A DNA stretch of 64,000 bases, taken from NCBI GenBank assembly GCA_964608265.1, contig CAZSNP010000001.1, forward strand, positions 62,001 through 126,000. The letters run 5' to 3'. The notes below the pieces were generated by a model. The model was not told the DNA's origin. It saw only the letters and a list, made by a program, of their open reading frames with translations, and did not search any database. Both the position numbers and the translations under genes were made by a program. The stretch comes from JANWXR01 sp964608265 (lineage in GTDB: Bacteria > Chloroflexota > Anaerolineae > Anaerolineales > UBA6663). Shown here piece by piece: positions 50,795 to 60,485 of this stretch (position 1 is its first letter; each line of letters starts with the position of its first letter).

Positions 50795-51691
50795 TCAGCG
50801 TTCCGGCCGTTTCTTCCTCCAGTACCGCAGCAACCCATCCACGCTCATCCCCAGCGGGCCGACGCTGTTGTACAGCGCCGCCTCCACGCCCGCAGCGGCG
50901 AGCTGCGCGGCCTCACGCTCGGCGAACGCGGCGATGATGGCCTCCCGCTCCGCGCCGCGTTCGAGCGCCGCGCGCGCCGCCTCGGCTGAGTCGGTCACCA
51001 ATCGCGCTACAGCCTCCCATTGCGCCGCAACCTCGCTGACCTCGCCGAAGTGGGTGAGGTAGAGCCGGTCGAGCTTCAGCGCCCGCATCCGCTCGACGCT
51101 GGCCAGCCACTCGTCACGATCGAACTCGGGCGGGGGAGTCGGTAGCCGGGTGTGCGGGCGCGCCGACAGCCGGATGCCGGCCAGGTCGCCGGCGAAGGCG
51201 ACGTTGCCGAGCTGATAGACGAGGTGATGGCATGCGTGGCCGGGCGTGTCGTGGGCGATGAAGGACAGCCCGCCTGCCTCAATCACCTCGCCGTCACGAT
51301 GAGTGACGACCTGCGCGGCGGGCGAGGCCCAATACTCCCCCCACAGCGATTGCATCCGATCGCCATAGATGCGCTCGGCGCTCGTCAGCAACTTCGACGG
51401 GGCGATCAGATGCGGCGCGCCGTTGGGATGGACGTGGACACGCGCGCCGCGGCGCGTCCACCAGCCCGCCGCGCCGCCGTGGTCAAGATGGATGTGGGTG
51501 ATGAGGACATCGCGCACCTCATCCGCTGTGACGCCGCAACGGGCCAGCTCGCGTTCGAGGGCCGGCACGGTGGAGCCGGGCCCGGTCTCGATGAGCACCG
51601 GCCCGCCCGGCCCGAGGACGAGGAACGCCGCGATGGCCTCGGCGACGCCTTGAAATTTCAGATCGAGGATGTGGATCGGTGGGGTGATCAT
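50795..51691 (-). CDS. Metallo-beta-lactamase-fold hydrolase
   Basis: A 298-residue MBL-fold protein. The zinc motif is THIHLDHGG (HxHxDH, about residues 65-73), with later ligands GHACHH, FAGDLAG and THFGEVS. The C-terminal helical extension (residues 210-298) is like that of glyoxalase-II-related hydrolases. Substrate unknown. It is divergent from another MBL-fold gene at 51728. Confidence 0.87.
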   Translation of the reverse strand: MITPPIHILDLKFQGVAEAIAAFLVLGPGGPVLIETGPGSTVPALERELARCGVTADEVRDVLITHIHLDHGGAAGWWTRRGARVHVHPNGAPHLIAPSKLLTSAERIYGDRMQSLWGEYWASPAAQVVTHRDGEVIEAGGLSFIAHDTPGHACHHLVYQLGNVAFAGDLAGIRLSARPHTRLPTPPPEFDRDEWLASVERMRALKLDRLYLTHFGEVSEVAAQWEAVARLVTDSAEAARAALERGAEREAIIAAFAEREAAQLAAAGVEAALYNSVGPLGMSVDGLLRYWRKKRPER

Positions 51692-51727
51692 GGCGCGTGG
51701 ATGTTATCATTCTTCGCGGGAGGGCTT

Positions 51728-52486
51728 ATGGCCGAACTCTTGATCCTTGGCTCGGGCGCGGCGCTGACCGACGGCAGCCGCGAGCCGACGATGCTGGCCG
51801 TGCGCGGCGCGGCCTCGACCGTCGTCATTGATTGCGGCGGCAATGCGGTGCGCCAGTTACAGCGCCTCCGCGTCCCGCTTGAGTCGATTGAGCGCCTCAT
51901 CCTCACCCACTCGCATCCCGATCACACCGCGGGCTTTGCGCTGTTCGTCGAGATGTTGTGGCTCGCTGGCCGGCGCGCGGCGCTGCCGATCCACGGCCCG
52001 GCTGAAGCGATTGATGTGACCCGGCGCGTGTGGGCGCAGTGGGATACGCGCGAGTGGCGCGGGTTGCCGGAGTTGCAATGGAACGTCGTGCCCGAGGTCA
52101 CCGGCGCACCCATCGCGAGCGGCGCGGATTTCGAGTTGACGGCCGCGCCCGGCATCCACGGCGGCATCCCCGTCATTGGCGTGCGCGCGCGTGAGTTGCG
52201 CAGCGGCGCGACCTGCGCCTACAGCGCCGACGGCACACCCTCGCCCGGCGTGCAGGCGCTGGCCGAGGGCGTGGCAGTCCTGGTGCATGAGGCCACCGGT
52301 GCGCATCCCGTTCACAGCACGGCGGAGCAGGCGGCTGAACTGGCGCGGGCTGCCGGCGCGCGGCGTCTCGTCCTCGTCCACCTCTCACCGCTCGAAAACG
52401 ACCTGGCGGCCCAGCAAGCCGCTGCCCAACGCATCTTCGGCGGCCCGGTCTTTATCGGCAACGATTTGGATCAATATCCCTTCTGA
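51728..52486 (+). CDS. MBL-fold hydrolase, RNase Z-like
   Basis: A 252-residue MBL-fold protein. LILGSGAALTDGSREPTML at the N-terminus, then THSHPDHTAGFALF (HxHxDH) and VHEATGAHPVHSTAEQAAELA near the end, are the arrangement of RNase Z / arylsulfatase-like MBL enzymes. GGGAGG lies 4 nt before the ATG at 51728; an in-frame ATG at 51701 is less likely. True tRNase Z function is not established, because the substrate-binding exosite is not seen. Confidence 0.82.
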   Translation: MAELLILGSGAALTDGSREPTMLAVRGAASTVVIDCGGNAVRQLQRLRVPLESIERLILTHSHPDHTAGFALFVEMLWLAGRRAALPIHGPAEAIDVTRRVWAQWDTREWRGLPELQWNVVPEVTGAPIASGADFELTAAPGIHGGIPVIGVRARELRSGATCAYSADGTPSPGVQALAEGVAVLVHEATGAHPVHSTAEQAAELARAAGARRLVLVHLSPLENDLAAQQAAAQRIFGGPVFIGNDLDQYPF

Positions 52487-52619
52487 GAGGTGTTGGGCCG
52501 TGATGACGGGCCGGGCCAATGCGTTGGCTCTGTCGGAGATCGGGTGACGGTTCCGATCCGCCTGCGCACCGCCTGGTTGATTCAAGCTCCCTGCGCCCTC
52601 GCGCACGAGTCTGCTTTCC

Positions 52620-53504
52620 ATGATCAACTCTCAATCCACGCGCGTCGCCGCGTGGTCACAAAACGCGCCGCTGCTCGTCGTCGCGCTGCTCGCCGTGGAC
52701 GGCCTGCACTTCGTCTTCGCCCGCGCCCTGCATGGACGCCTGCCGCCGGTGACCTCGGTGGCGCTTGTGCTCGGCATCGCCACGCTGCAAATCGCCGTCG
52801 TCGCCGCGGCGCGCGGGCAACTCCGCATCGCTACGTTTTGGCGGAACCGCCGGTTCTTCCTCGCCATCGGCGGCCTGGTGGCGCTGAGCACGACGATCAA
52901 CTACGCGGCGGTCGAATTCGTCGATCCGGGCGCAGCCTCGCTGCTCTCGCAGACCTCGATCATCTTCGGGCTGGCGCTGGGCGTGGTCTGGCTGCGTGAC
53001 CGGCTCAGCCGGCGGCAATGGATCGGCGCGGCGCTCACGCTGGCCGGGGTCGGCCTGATCTCGTTTCAGCCGGGCGACTATTTCCGCTTCGGCTCGCTGC
53101 TCGTCGTCATGTCATCGTTGCTGTACGCCACGCATGCCGCGCTGGTCAAACGCTTCGGTGGTGCGGTGGATTTTGTGGAGTTCTTCGTCTGGCGTCTCGC
53201 GACCACCACCGGCTGGGTGCTGATGGCGGTGGCCGTGCAGGGGGCGTGGCGCTGGCCCGACACGGGGACGTGGCTGCTGCTGTTCATCGCCGGCACGGTT
53301 GATGTCGTCATCAGCCGCGCGCTGTACTACCTCTCGCTGAGGCGGCTCAACATCACCATCCACTCGCTCGTGCTCACCTTCAGCCCCGTTGTGGCGATCC
53401 TCTGGTCGCTGTTGTTGTTTGGGGAATGGCCCAACGCGCAGGAGTTGCTCGGCGGGGCGGCAGTGGTGGCGGGGATCGCGGTGGTGACGTTGCGGCGCGC
53501 GTAA
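52620..53504 (+). CDS. EamA/DMT-family transporter
   Basis: A 294-residue protein with ten predicted membrane helices in two EamA repeats (about 15-140 and 155-292). Features are FVDPGAASLLSQTSIIFGLALG and YYLSLRRLNITIHSLVLTFSPVVAILWSLLLFGE, typical of drug/metabolite exporters. The substrate cannot be told. It is a single gene with flanking spacers of 133 and 96 bp. No regulatory signal was recognised. Confidence 0.88.
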   Translation: MINSQSTRVAAWSQNAPLLVVALLAVDGLHFVFARALHGRLPPVTSVALVLGIATLQIAVVAAARGQLRIATFWRNRRFFLAIGGLVALSTTINYAAVEFVDPGAASLLSQTSIIFGLALGVVWLRDRLSRRQWIGAALTLAGVGLISFQPGDYFRFGSLLVVMSSLLYATHAALVKRFGGAVDFVEFFVWRLATTTGWVLMAVAVQGAWRWPDTGTWLLLFIAGTVDVVISRALYYLSLRRLNITIHSLVLTFSPVVAILWSLLLFGEWPNAQELLGGAAVVAGIAVVTLRRA

Positions 53505-53600
53505 TCGAGGTCGGGCCGACTTGGTGAACGGCACGAAGGGAAGCGCCGGAGGCGGGCTTCACGCCCGCTCGCGAGGGGGACGAACAGGACAGGGGATTGA

Positions 53601-56024
53601 TTACACTGGCGCGCTCATGCGCTGGCCGGTGGCGCAGCCAAGCTGATTGAGGGCGCGGAAGGCCGCATCGCGCACCAGGGCGGATTGCGGGTCTTTGAGG
53701 GCCGGATACAGTTCGCGCGCGGCCGCCGGGTCGGCGAAACGGGCGAGCGCCTCAGCGGCCGCCAACCGCGCCGGCTCCTCCCCATCCCTGAGTGCGCGGT
53801 TCACCACTTCGATGGCGGCTCGCCCCGGCGGCACCGCCATCCCGTGCGCCGCCGCCCACGCTATCAACCAGCCCTGCTTTTCCGGCGCGACGTAGGGCAC
53901 GGGCGGTTGCGAGGCCCGGGCGGCGAAGCGGTTCATCAACACCTCGGCCGAGGTGCGCACCAGCCATTCCGAATCCTCGCGCTGCGCTTTCTCAATGATG
54001 GGCGGCGCCCACTCGGCGTGCGTTTCGGCCAGGCCGAACAATGCCGCGCGGCGCGTCGAAAGATGCTGCGCCGCCATCCCTTCGCGCAAGACGTCATGCC
54101 CCAGGTCGGCGTGGCGGGCCAGCGCCTGCGCGCACGCTTGCCGCACCGCATCATCGCCATTGTTCATTCCCTGTTTCAGCGCCGTCACCGCCACTTCATT
54201 GCCGAGGATCGCCAACGCCAGCGCGGCGGCCCAGCGCACGTCGAGGTACGGATCGTTGAACAGCGGCGCGAGGGCCGTCACGGCGTTGGCCTCGCCCAGC
54301 GCGCCCAGCCCGAGCGCGGCGATGCGGCGGGTGAAGGGGTCCTGACTGGTGAGCGCCTGTCGGAAGAGCGCGGCCACGTTCGGGTCCGCCGAGGCCACGA
54401 AGGCCGTTAGCGCACGCAGCCGCAGGTTCTCGGGCAGGCCGGTATCGAGCGCGAGGACGCTCAGCCTGCGGAAGACATCGTTACGCCACGGCGCGGTGGG
54501 TGGCGTGTCGCGCAGCCAGCGCGCGCAGGCCAGCGTCTCGGTCTGCAGGATATCGGGCTGGCGGTTGAGCCACGGTGAGAGGTGCGGGGTGAGGTCGGCC
54601 AGCGGCGCGAGGAAGTACAGGGCCCATTGCCACATGGCGTTGAGGGTGGGCTGCGCGCGCTCGGGGTCGGCGGCCAGCGCGTAGGCGGCGCAATACGCGG
54701 CCACCAAAGGGTGCGCGAACGCCAGCCGGTCACGGCCCTGCTTCACCAGCAAACGCTTCGTCAGTTGATCCTCGATGAAGGCGTTGGGATCTGACTCCGG
54801 ATTGCCATCGGCTTTGTTGAAGAAGGGGATGAACAGCTCGCGCACGTTTTGGCGCGTCAGGCCGCTGACGTCTTTGTGCAGGAGTTCGAGCGCGTAGCGG
54901 CCCAGTGCGCGTTCACCCGTCGCGCGCAGGTTGTGGCGTTGCAGGTACGACTGCACCCAATCGGCCGGCTTCGGGCCGCGGGCATCACCGGCAAAGGCGG
55001 CCCAGATTTTGAGCGTGACCTCGAAGATGCTGCGCCCGCGATTGCCCGTGCTCAGCCAGCCCGTCACCATCTCCGGCTCGGCCTCGCCGGCGGCGGGGCG
55101 CTTGCGCGTGCGCGCCGCCAGCACCTGCCAGGCCGCGTTCCACTTGTGGATGAGGGAGTTGAAGTCATCGCTGTGATACGGCGCGAGGTAGAGCGGCGCC
55201 AGCCCGAGCGTCGTCAACGGCCCGAAGCCGCTCAAACCGGCGGCGGCGATGACGCGGTGCCGCGGGTACTGCTTGCGGAACGCGCCCAGCCACTGCGCGA
55301 TGTTTTCGATCTCGGCGACCGGCAGTTCATCGAAGCCGTCAAGCAGGATGACGCAGTTGAATTCCTTGAGCCGGAATCTGAGGTGGCGGGCGAGGCGCGC
55401 GGCGGTGAGGGCCGAGGCGCGCAGTTGGGCGGCCGCGACGAGCGGCGCGGCGACGTCGGCGCTGGGCTTGTCGCCGAAGTGCAGATCGGCGGCGTGCACG
55501 AAGATGGGTGTGGGGCTTTCGGGAAAGAGCGCCTCATCGCCGCCGGCCGCGCGGCTGGTGAGTTGCGCCAGCAGCGTGGTCTTGCCGCTGCCCAGCCCGC
55601 CGAGCACGACGATGGATTGCGTCCCGGTGAAGGCCTGCTCCATCGACACGGTCGGCGCGCGATAGATGCCGGCCAGGTCAGGCCACTCGGGCAGCACCGG
55701 GATGATGGTGTTGATGTCCTCATCCTCCGGCACGCGGTTCGGGTCGATCTCCGGTTCGGGAAAAAAGAAGCGCGGCGCGAGTTGGATCTCCTGCAAGGGG
55801 AAGAGCATGCCGGCGACGTGCGCGGTCTGGGCGTAGCGGTAGATGTCCTCGCGCCAGTTGCGCTCGGCCCCGGCGGTGAGGCGCTCGCGGAAGCCGCGCA
55901 GGCTGTCGCTGATGGCTGCGCGGAACTCGGCCAGTTGCCGCCGGAAGGACCACAGCAATAACGCAATCAGCGCCGCGCTGCCGAAGCCGAGCCAGAAAGA
56001 AAGTGCGTCAATCGCCAATCGCAT
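53601..56024 (-). CDS. Membrane-anchored NACHT NTPase with HEAT-like repeats
   Basis: An 807-residue protein. One membrane segment at about 8-27 is followed by a basic, coiled linker. The NACHT-type NTPase has GGLGSGKTT (142-150, Walker A) and VILLDGFDELP (225-235, Walker B; DGxDE is characteristic of NACHT). After a helical middle, alpha-helical HEAT-like repeats occupy roughly 520-790, e.g. VRWAAALALAILGNEVAVTAL and VRQACAQALARHADLG. The start at 56024 is chosen; an ATG 7 codons upstream is in repeat-like sequence. No nuclease or other effector domain is apparent. Signalling or defence roles are possible. Confidence 0.8.
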   Translation of the reverse strand: MRLAIDALSFWLGFGSAALIALLLWSFRRQLAEFRAAISDSLRGFRERLTAGAERNWREDIYRYAQTAHVAGMLFPLQEIQLAPRFFFPEPEIDPNRVPEDEDINTIIPVLPEWPDLAGIYRAPTVSMEQAFTGTQSIVVLGGLGSGKTTLLAQLTSRAAGGDEALFPESPTPIFVHAADLHFGDKPSADVAAPLVAAAQLRASALTAARLARHLRFRLKEFNCVILLDGFDELPVAEIENIAQWLGAFRKQYPRHRVIAAAGLSGFGPLTTLGLAPLYLAPYHSDDFNSLIHKWNAAWQVLAARTRKRPAAGEAEPEMVTGWLSTGNRGRSIFEVTLKIWAAFAGDARGPKPADWVQSYLQRHNLRATGERALGRYALELLHKDVSGLTRQNVRELFIPFFNKADGNPESDPNAFIEDQLTKRLLVKQGRDRLAFAHPLVAAYCAAYALAADPERAQPTLNAMWQWALYFLAPLADLTPHLSPWLNRQPDILQTETLACARWLRDTPPTAPWRNDVFRRLSVLALDTGLPENLRLRALTAFVASADPNVAALFRQALTSQDPFTRRIAALGLGALGEANAVTALAPLFNDPYLDVRWAAALALAILGNEVAVTALKQGMNNGDDAVRQACAQALARHADLGHDVLREGMAAQHLSTRRAALFGLAETHAEWAPPIIEKAQREDSEWLVRTSAEVLMNRFAARASQPPVPYVAPEKQGWLIAWAAAHGMAVPPGRAAIEVVNRALRDGEEPARLAAAEALARFADPAAARELYPALKDPQSALVRDAAFRALNQLGCATGQRMSAPV

Positions 56025-56137
56025 GTTCTTTGATTCCACGAACATACACGGAGAAACACGAACGGCGCGGGCCGCCGGGAGAGGTGCGCAGGTTCGTGGT
56101 CACGCGTGGAGACATTCCCCGTCGCCTCGGGTTGAGT

Positions 56138-56842
56138 TCATGACTCGATGTACAAGATGCGGTCGCAGCCGGTGCAGCGCACCAGCTCTGCGCCGCGACG
56201 AACGGCCTGCATCATGAGCGTCGTCGGCTCGATGCCGCAGGCCGCGCACACATCGGTTTCGAGTTTGCTCAGCGGGCGACCGTGTTTTGTTTTGCGCAGC
56301 CGGTCGTACACCTCGCGATCGGCGCTGGGGATGGAGATGCCGGCGGCCTCGCGTTCGCCTTCGAGCTTGGCGGCGCGGGCGCGCAACGTCTCGCGTTCGG
56401 TGGTGAGGGCGGCGTTGCTGCGCACGGCCTCGGCCTCGGCAGACCGCAGGGCTTCGCTCGCCGTCGCCAGGGCGGCCTCGGCCCGTTCCATCACCTCAAT
56501 CGCGCTGAGCTGCTGATCCTCACCCGCCGCCAAACGCCGCTTGAGGGACTCGACGTCGGCCTGCAGGTCGCTCAATTCTTTCGGGTTGCGGATCTTGCCG
56601 CCGTACAAGCGCCCTTCGGCCTCGCGGATGCGCTCGGCCAACGAGCCGTTATCCAGTTCGATGATGTGCAGGGCGGCGCCCGCGGTGTTGCGCTGGGCCT
56701 CGGCCCTGGCGACGGCGGCGCGGGCGGCGAGCACCGCCGGGTTGCCGGCCAGCGCCTTCTCGATCTCGACCAGGCGCGCCCGCGTGGCGTCGAGGTCGAG
56801 GTCGAGCGTTTGCAGGCGAGTCAGGGCGCTCAGGCGGCTCAT
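56138..56842 (-). CDS. Coiled-coil protein with C4 zinc ribbon (DUF164/CdsZ-like)
   Basis: A 234-residue protein with long coiled coils (about 4-180) and the motif YGGKIRNPKELSDLQAD, followed by a C-terminal C4 zinc ribbon (CAACGI and CTGCDRIL). This matches the widespread zf-RING_7/DUF164 family, sometimes linked to cell division or rRNA contexts. TATAAT 8 nt upstream of the ATG predicts a leaderless mRNA. It is divergent from the first of the membrane-protein series. Confidence 0.88.
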   Translation of the reverse strand: MSRLSALTRLQTLDLDLDATRARLVEIEKALAGNPAVLAARAAVARAEAQRNTAGAALHIIELDNGSLAERIREAEGRLYGGKIRNPKELSDLQADVESLKRRLAAGEDQQLSAIEVMERAEAALATASEALRSAEAEAVRSNAALTTERETLRARAAKLEGEREAAGISIPSADREVYDRLRKTKHGRPLSKLETDVCAACGIEPTTLMMQAVRRGAELVRCTGCDRILYIES

Positions 56843-56850
56843 GCGGCGCG

Positions 56851-56856
56851 ATTATA
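56851..56856 (-). promoter_or_regulatory. -10 box for the zinc-ribbon gene, leaderless geometry
   Basis: TATAAT on the minus strand, 8 nt before the ATG at 56842. Confidence 0.6.
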
Positions 56857-56911
56857 GCCCATGTACTCGGCGCGCCAATCGTTTCCAACTATCTCCGCCA
56901 ATTGGGTCGGC

Positions 56912-56917
56912 TACAAT
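56912..56917 (+). promoter_or_regulatory. -10 box for the 506-aa membrane protein, leaderless geometry
   Basis: TACAAT ends 7 nt before the ATG at 56925 (spacer TCGGCGC). It forms a divergent pair with the -10 at 56851-56856. Confidence 0.6.
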
Positions 56918-56924
56918 TCGGCGC

Positions 56925-58445
56925 ATGATCTCTCGGGCGGAGTGGGCGCGGGTCGCGGTCGTCGCCGGCATCGTGCTGGCCGTCGCCAACGCGCCGTATG
57001 TTCTGGCCTACATTTCCGCTCCGCCCGACACCTTCACCGGCATCCTCTTCAACACACAGGATGGGCACTCCTATCTGGCCAAGATGCGCGAGGGCTGGCG
57101 CGGCGAATGGCTGTTCACTCTGCCGTACACCGCCGAGCCGGGGGAGGGCGTGTTCCTGTTCACGTACTATTTGTTCCTCGGGCACGTCGCGCGCTGGCTG
57201 GGGATGAGCCTGGACGGGACCTATCATCTTGCGCGGCTCCTCGGCGGGGCGGCCTTTTTGGTCGCGGCCTACCGTTGCCTCGCGCACTTCTTCGGCGCAC
57301 CGCGCGCGCGGCTCGGCGCATGGCTCTTTTTCCTCGGCACCTCGGGCCTGGGCTGGCTGGCGTTGCTGGCCGGCCGGTTCACCGCCGACCTGTGGGTGGC
57401 CGAGTCCATCCCGTTCCTCACGTTGTTCAGCAACGCCCACTTCCCGCCGGCCTGGGCGCTGATGTTGTTGATCATCGAGCGGGCTGTGCTCCACCAAGAC
57501 CCGGCGGGTTTCCGAAATCTGGCCGTCGTCGCGCTGGCCGTGACCGCCCTCGCCATTGTGCAACCGATGACGCTGGCGCCGGTGAACGCGGTCGTGGCCG
57601 GCAACGCCGCGCTGGACGTGTGGCAGCAGCGCCGCTTCGATTGGCGCGCCGCGTGGCCCGCCGGCCTCGTCGCCGCGCTGTCGGCGCCGTGGGTGTTGTA
57701 CGCGTTGTGGGCGACGAACACCCATCCCGTGCTGAGCGAATGGAATCGCCAAAACGTCACGCCCTCGCCCGCGTGGTGGGAGGCGTTGCTTTGGGGAGGG
57801 GTGGTGCTGGGGTTGGCTGTCGTCGGCGCGATGCGGGGGCAGGCGCAACCGTTGCCCGCGCGCTGGTTGGTGATTGGGATTGGGTTGTTGTATCTGCCGA
57901 TTGATCTGCAACGGCGCATGTCGCTTGGTGTGTGGATGCCGCTGTCAATCCTCGCGGTGTGGGCGTTGCGCGCGGTGGTGTTGCCGCGCGTGGCCGCGCG
58001 CTGGCGGCCATTGCTCGTCACGGCGCTCGTCTTGCCGGCGGCGCTCAGCAACGTCGTCGTCGTGGCGGCGACCGTGGCCGGCGTGCTGGGCCGCAAGCCC
58101 GAATTGTTCCTCTCCGCCGGCGAGGCCGCCGCGATGAATTGGCTGGCCGCGCAACCGGGCCGCCCGCTCGTCGTCGCCAGCCCCGACCTCGCGCTCGTGC
58201 TGCCGGGCCGCAGCGATGCCCGCGTCATCTACGGCCACCCGTACGAGACGATGGATGCCGGGCGCAAAAAAGAGGCCGTGCTGAATTTCCTGCGCGGCGA
58301 AATCCCCGCCGCCAAATTCCTGACCCAGAATCGCGTTGACTTTGTCATCGCCGGCCCGCGTGAACGCGCGATCAATCCTGAATTCGTTGTGCCCGGCTGG
58401 GGCGTTATCTTCGAGCGGGGTGAGGTGGAGGTGTATGGGCGCTGA
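56925..58445 (+). CDS. Polytopic membrane protein, type A (GT-C-like), copy 1
   Basis: A 506-residue protein with about eleven membrane segments. Near the first external loop it has GILFNTQDGHSYLAKMREGW, then LFTLPYTAEPGEGVF. An acidic loop after the first helix followed by many helices is the topology of GT-C glycosyltransferases, but no catalytic DD motif is proven. The C-terminus is exported and soluble (about 400-506), ending in VEVYGR. It resembles the gene at 60486 and overlaps the next gene by 11 nt, so the pair is translationally coupled. Function unknown. Confidence 0.75.
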   Translation: MISRAEWARVAVVAGIVLAVANAPYVLAYISAPPDTFTGILFNTQDGHSYLAKMREGWRGEWLFTLPYTAEPGEGVFLFTYYLFLGHVARWLGMSLDGTYHLARLLGGAAFLVAAYRCLAHFFGAPRARLGAWLFFLGTSGLGWLALLAGRFTADLWVAESIPFLTLFSNAHFPPAWALMLLIIERAVLHQDPAGFRNLAVVALAVTALAIVQPMTLAPVNAVVAGNAALDVWQQRRFDWRAAWPAGLVAALSAPWVLYALWATNTHPVLSEWNRQNVTPSPAWWEALLWGGVVLGLAVVGAMRGQAQPLPARWLVIGIGLLYLPIDLQRRMSLGVWMPLSILAVWALRAVVLPRVAARWRPLLVTALVLPAALSNVVVVAATVAGVLGRKPELFLSAGEAAAMNWLAAQPGRPLVVASPDLALVLPGRSDARVIYGHPYETMDAGRKKEAVLNFLRGEIPAAKFLTQNRVDFVIAGPRERAINPEFVVPGWGVIFERGEVEVYGR

Positions 58446-60471
58446 ACGCTCGACCCCCGTGGCCCGGGGCGGGATACGCCATGCGCGCTTCGTGCTGCGC
58501 CTCGGCGTGCCGTTGCTCTTCATCCTCATCGCGTTGCTCTTCCTGGCGCCGCTCAGCCTGTGCCCGAACTGTGTGCCCTATCCGCCCGGCTCGCCGTATT
58601 CGGATTTGATGATCACGCACCTGCCCAGCGCCGAATACTGGCGCAAGTCGCTGACGAGCTACGGGCAGTGGCCGTTGTGGAACGCGCAACTCTTCGGCGG
58701 GCAGCCGTTCGCCGGTGACCCGCTGGCCGGGATCTGGTACCCGCCCAACTTGTTGTTGCTGGCCACGCCGCTGCCGCTCGGCTTCAACGCGCTTTTCGTC
58801 TTGCACCTGGCGTGGGCGGGATACGGCCTGTTTCGCTTTTTGCGCGCGCACGGGCTGAGCGACGGCGCGGCGCTCTTCGGCGGGATGGTGTTCGCGGGCA
58901 CACCCAAGCTCATCGCCCACATCGGCGCGGGCCATGTCTCGCTGGCGTTCGCGGTGGCGTGGACGCCGTGGCTGCTGCTCCTCATCCACAGCGCCCGTTA
59001 CCACGAGGAGAGGCGCGGCAGCCTGTGGGTCGGCGCGGTGCTGGCCTTCACCTTCCTCGCCGACCCGCGCTGGGCGTTCTTCGCGCTGTTGCTCGGCGGC
59101 GCGTACTGGTTGGCGCGCCTCGCCGACACGGCGCGCCTGCGGGCGAGGGCGACGGCGCGGGCGCATCGCCTCAAACGCGTGCTCGAAGTCTTTGGCGACG
59201 GCGCCCGCGGCTGGCTGGGCGCGGCGGTCTTCTTCGCCCTGCTGGCCTCGGTGCTGTTGGTGCCGATGGTCGAGTTCGTTGCGCGCTCCAATCGCACCGC
59301 GCTCACCGTCGCCGAGGCGGGCGCATACTCGTTGCCGGTGTACTATCTGCTCGGGGTCCTCATCCCCAACCTGCGCGGCTTTCACGAATGGATGACGTAT
59401 CTCGGCGTGCTGCCGCTGCTGCTGTCGTTCCTCGCGCTGCGCCGGCAGTTTGCGTTCTGGTGGGCCGCCCTTGCTCTGGCGGCGCTGTTCGCGCTCGGCG
59501 TCAACTTCGGCCTCTATCCACTGCTGTATCGCCTCGTGCCCGGATTGAGTTTGCTGCGGGTGCCGGCGCGGGCGTGGTTCGTCGTCGCGTTCGGCGTCAG
59601 CGTGCTGGCCGCGCATGGGTTGCAGCGGCTGCTCGACGCGGGCCTGCCCTATCTGCGCACGTTGAGCTTCGGGCGCCGGGTTCCCTCGGCGCGGTCGGCG
59701 CTCGTCGCGATCATGGTGCTCACGGCGCTCGATCTGTTCCGCGTGAATGTCACGCTGATCGAGGCGCGCCCGCGTCCGGCGCGGAACGCCGCCGCCGACT
59801 GGCTCGCCGCCCGCGCGGCCGACGGCGCCTTCCGCGTGTATTCCCCCTCGTACAGCCTGCCGCTCGATGACGGCCTCGAGCATGTGGATGGCGTCAACCC
59901 GCTGCAACTCGCGGCCTCGACCGACTTCATCGCGGCGGCCAGCGGTGTGCCGGTCGCCGGATACAGCGTGACCGTGCCACCCTTCGCCGGCGCCGACCTC
60001 GCAACGGCGAACCAGCACGCCGTGCCCGATGCCGTTCTGCTCGGCAAGCTCAGCGTGAAGTATGTCGTGGCGGAGTTTGTGCTGAACGTGCCCGCGCTGA
60101 AGCCGGTGGCGACCTTCGGCGCGACGCGGGTGTACGAGAACGCAGCCTTCCGCCCGAGGGCCTGGATGGAGGACGGCACGCGCGCCGAGGTGCTCGATTG
60201 GACGCCGAATCGCATCACGGTGCGGGCCGGTGGGCCGGGGCTGCTTGTGTTGAGCGAAATGCACTACCCCGGCTGGCAGGTGCGAGTTGATGGCCGCCCG
60301 GCGACGATCGAGCCGGTGGACGGCGTGCTGCGCGGCGTGTCGCTCTCCGGCGCGGGCGCGCACCTCGTCGAGTTCGACTACCAACCGTTGTCGGTGATGG
60401 CCGGGCTCGCGCTCTTCATCTTTGGGTGCGCGTTGCTCGTTGACCCGTGGCTGTGGCGACGACGGACGTAA
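58435..60471 (+). CDS. YfhO-like membrane protein, type B, copy 1
   Basis: A 678-residue protein with about twelve helices. WPLWNAQLFGGQPFAGDPLA and LWYPPN-like IWYPPNLLLL in the first external loop, and LRVPARAWFVVAFGVSVLA midway, are typical of YfhO/GT-C-like bacterial membrane proteins associated with envelope glycosylation. The C-terminal part (about 470-650) is an exported beta-rich domain (EMHYPGWQVRVDGRPAT). The start at 58435 overlaps the end of the preceding gene. It is a paralogue of the gene at 62154. Confidence 0.82.
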   Translation: MGAERSTPVARGGIRHARFVLRLGVPLLFILIALLFLAPLSLCPNCVPYPPGSPYSDLMITHLPSAEYWRKSLTSYGQWPLWNAQLFGGQPFAGDPLAGIWYPPNLLLLATPLPLGFNALFVLHLAWAGYGLFRFLRAHGLSDGAALFGGMVFAGTPKLIAHIGAGHVSLAFAVAWTPWLLLLIHSARYHEERRGSLWVGAVLAFTFLADPRWAFFALLLGGAYWLARLADTARLRARATARAHRLKRVLEVFGDGARGWLGAAVFFALLASVLLVPMVEFVARSNRTALTVAEAGAYSLPVYYLLGVLIPNLRGFHEWMTYLGVLPLLLSFLALRRQFAFWWAALALAALFALGVNFGLYPLLYRLVPGLSLLRVPARAWFVVAFGVSVLAAHGLQRLLDAGLPYLRTLSFGRRVPSARSALVAIMVLTALDLFRVNVTLIEARPRPARNAAADWLAARAADGAFRVYSPSYSLPLDDGLEHVDGVNPLQLAASTDFIAAASGVPVAGYSVTVPPFAGADLATANQHAVPDAVLLGKLSVKYVVAEFVLNVPALKPVATFGATRVYENAAFRPRAWMEDGTRAEVLDWTPNRITVRAGGPGLLVLSEMHYPGWQVRVDGRPATIEPVDGVLRGVSLSGAGAHLVEFDYQPLSVMAGLALFIFGCALLVDPWLWRRRT

Positions 60472-60485
60472 CCAGGGATCAACGG

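Noticed and set aside
53601..56842. A complete Avs-type defence operon with effector genes
   Set aside because: The neighbours are a housekeeping-like zinc-ribbon protein and a transporter; there are no nuclease, protease or reverse-transcriptase partners.
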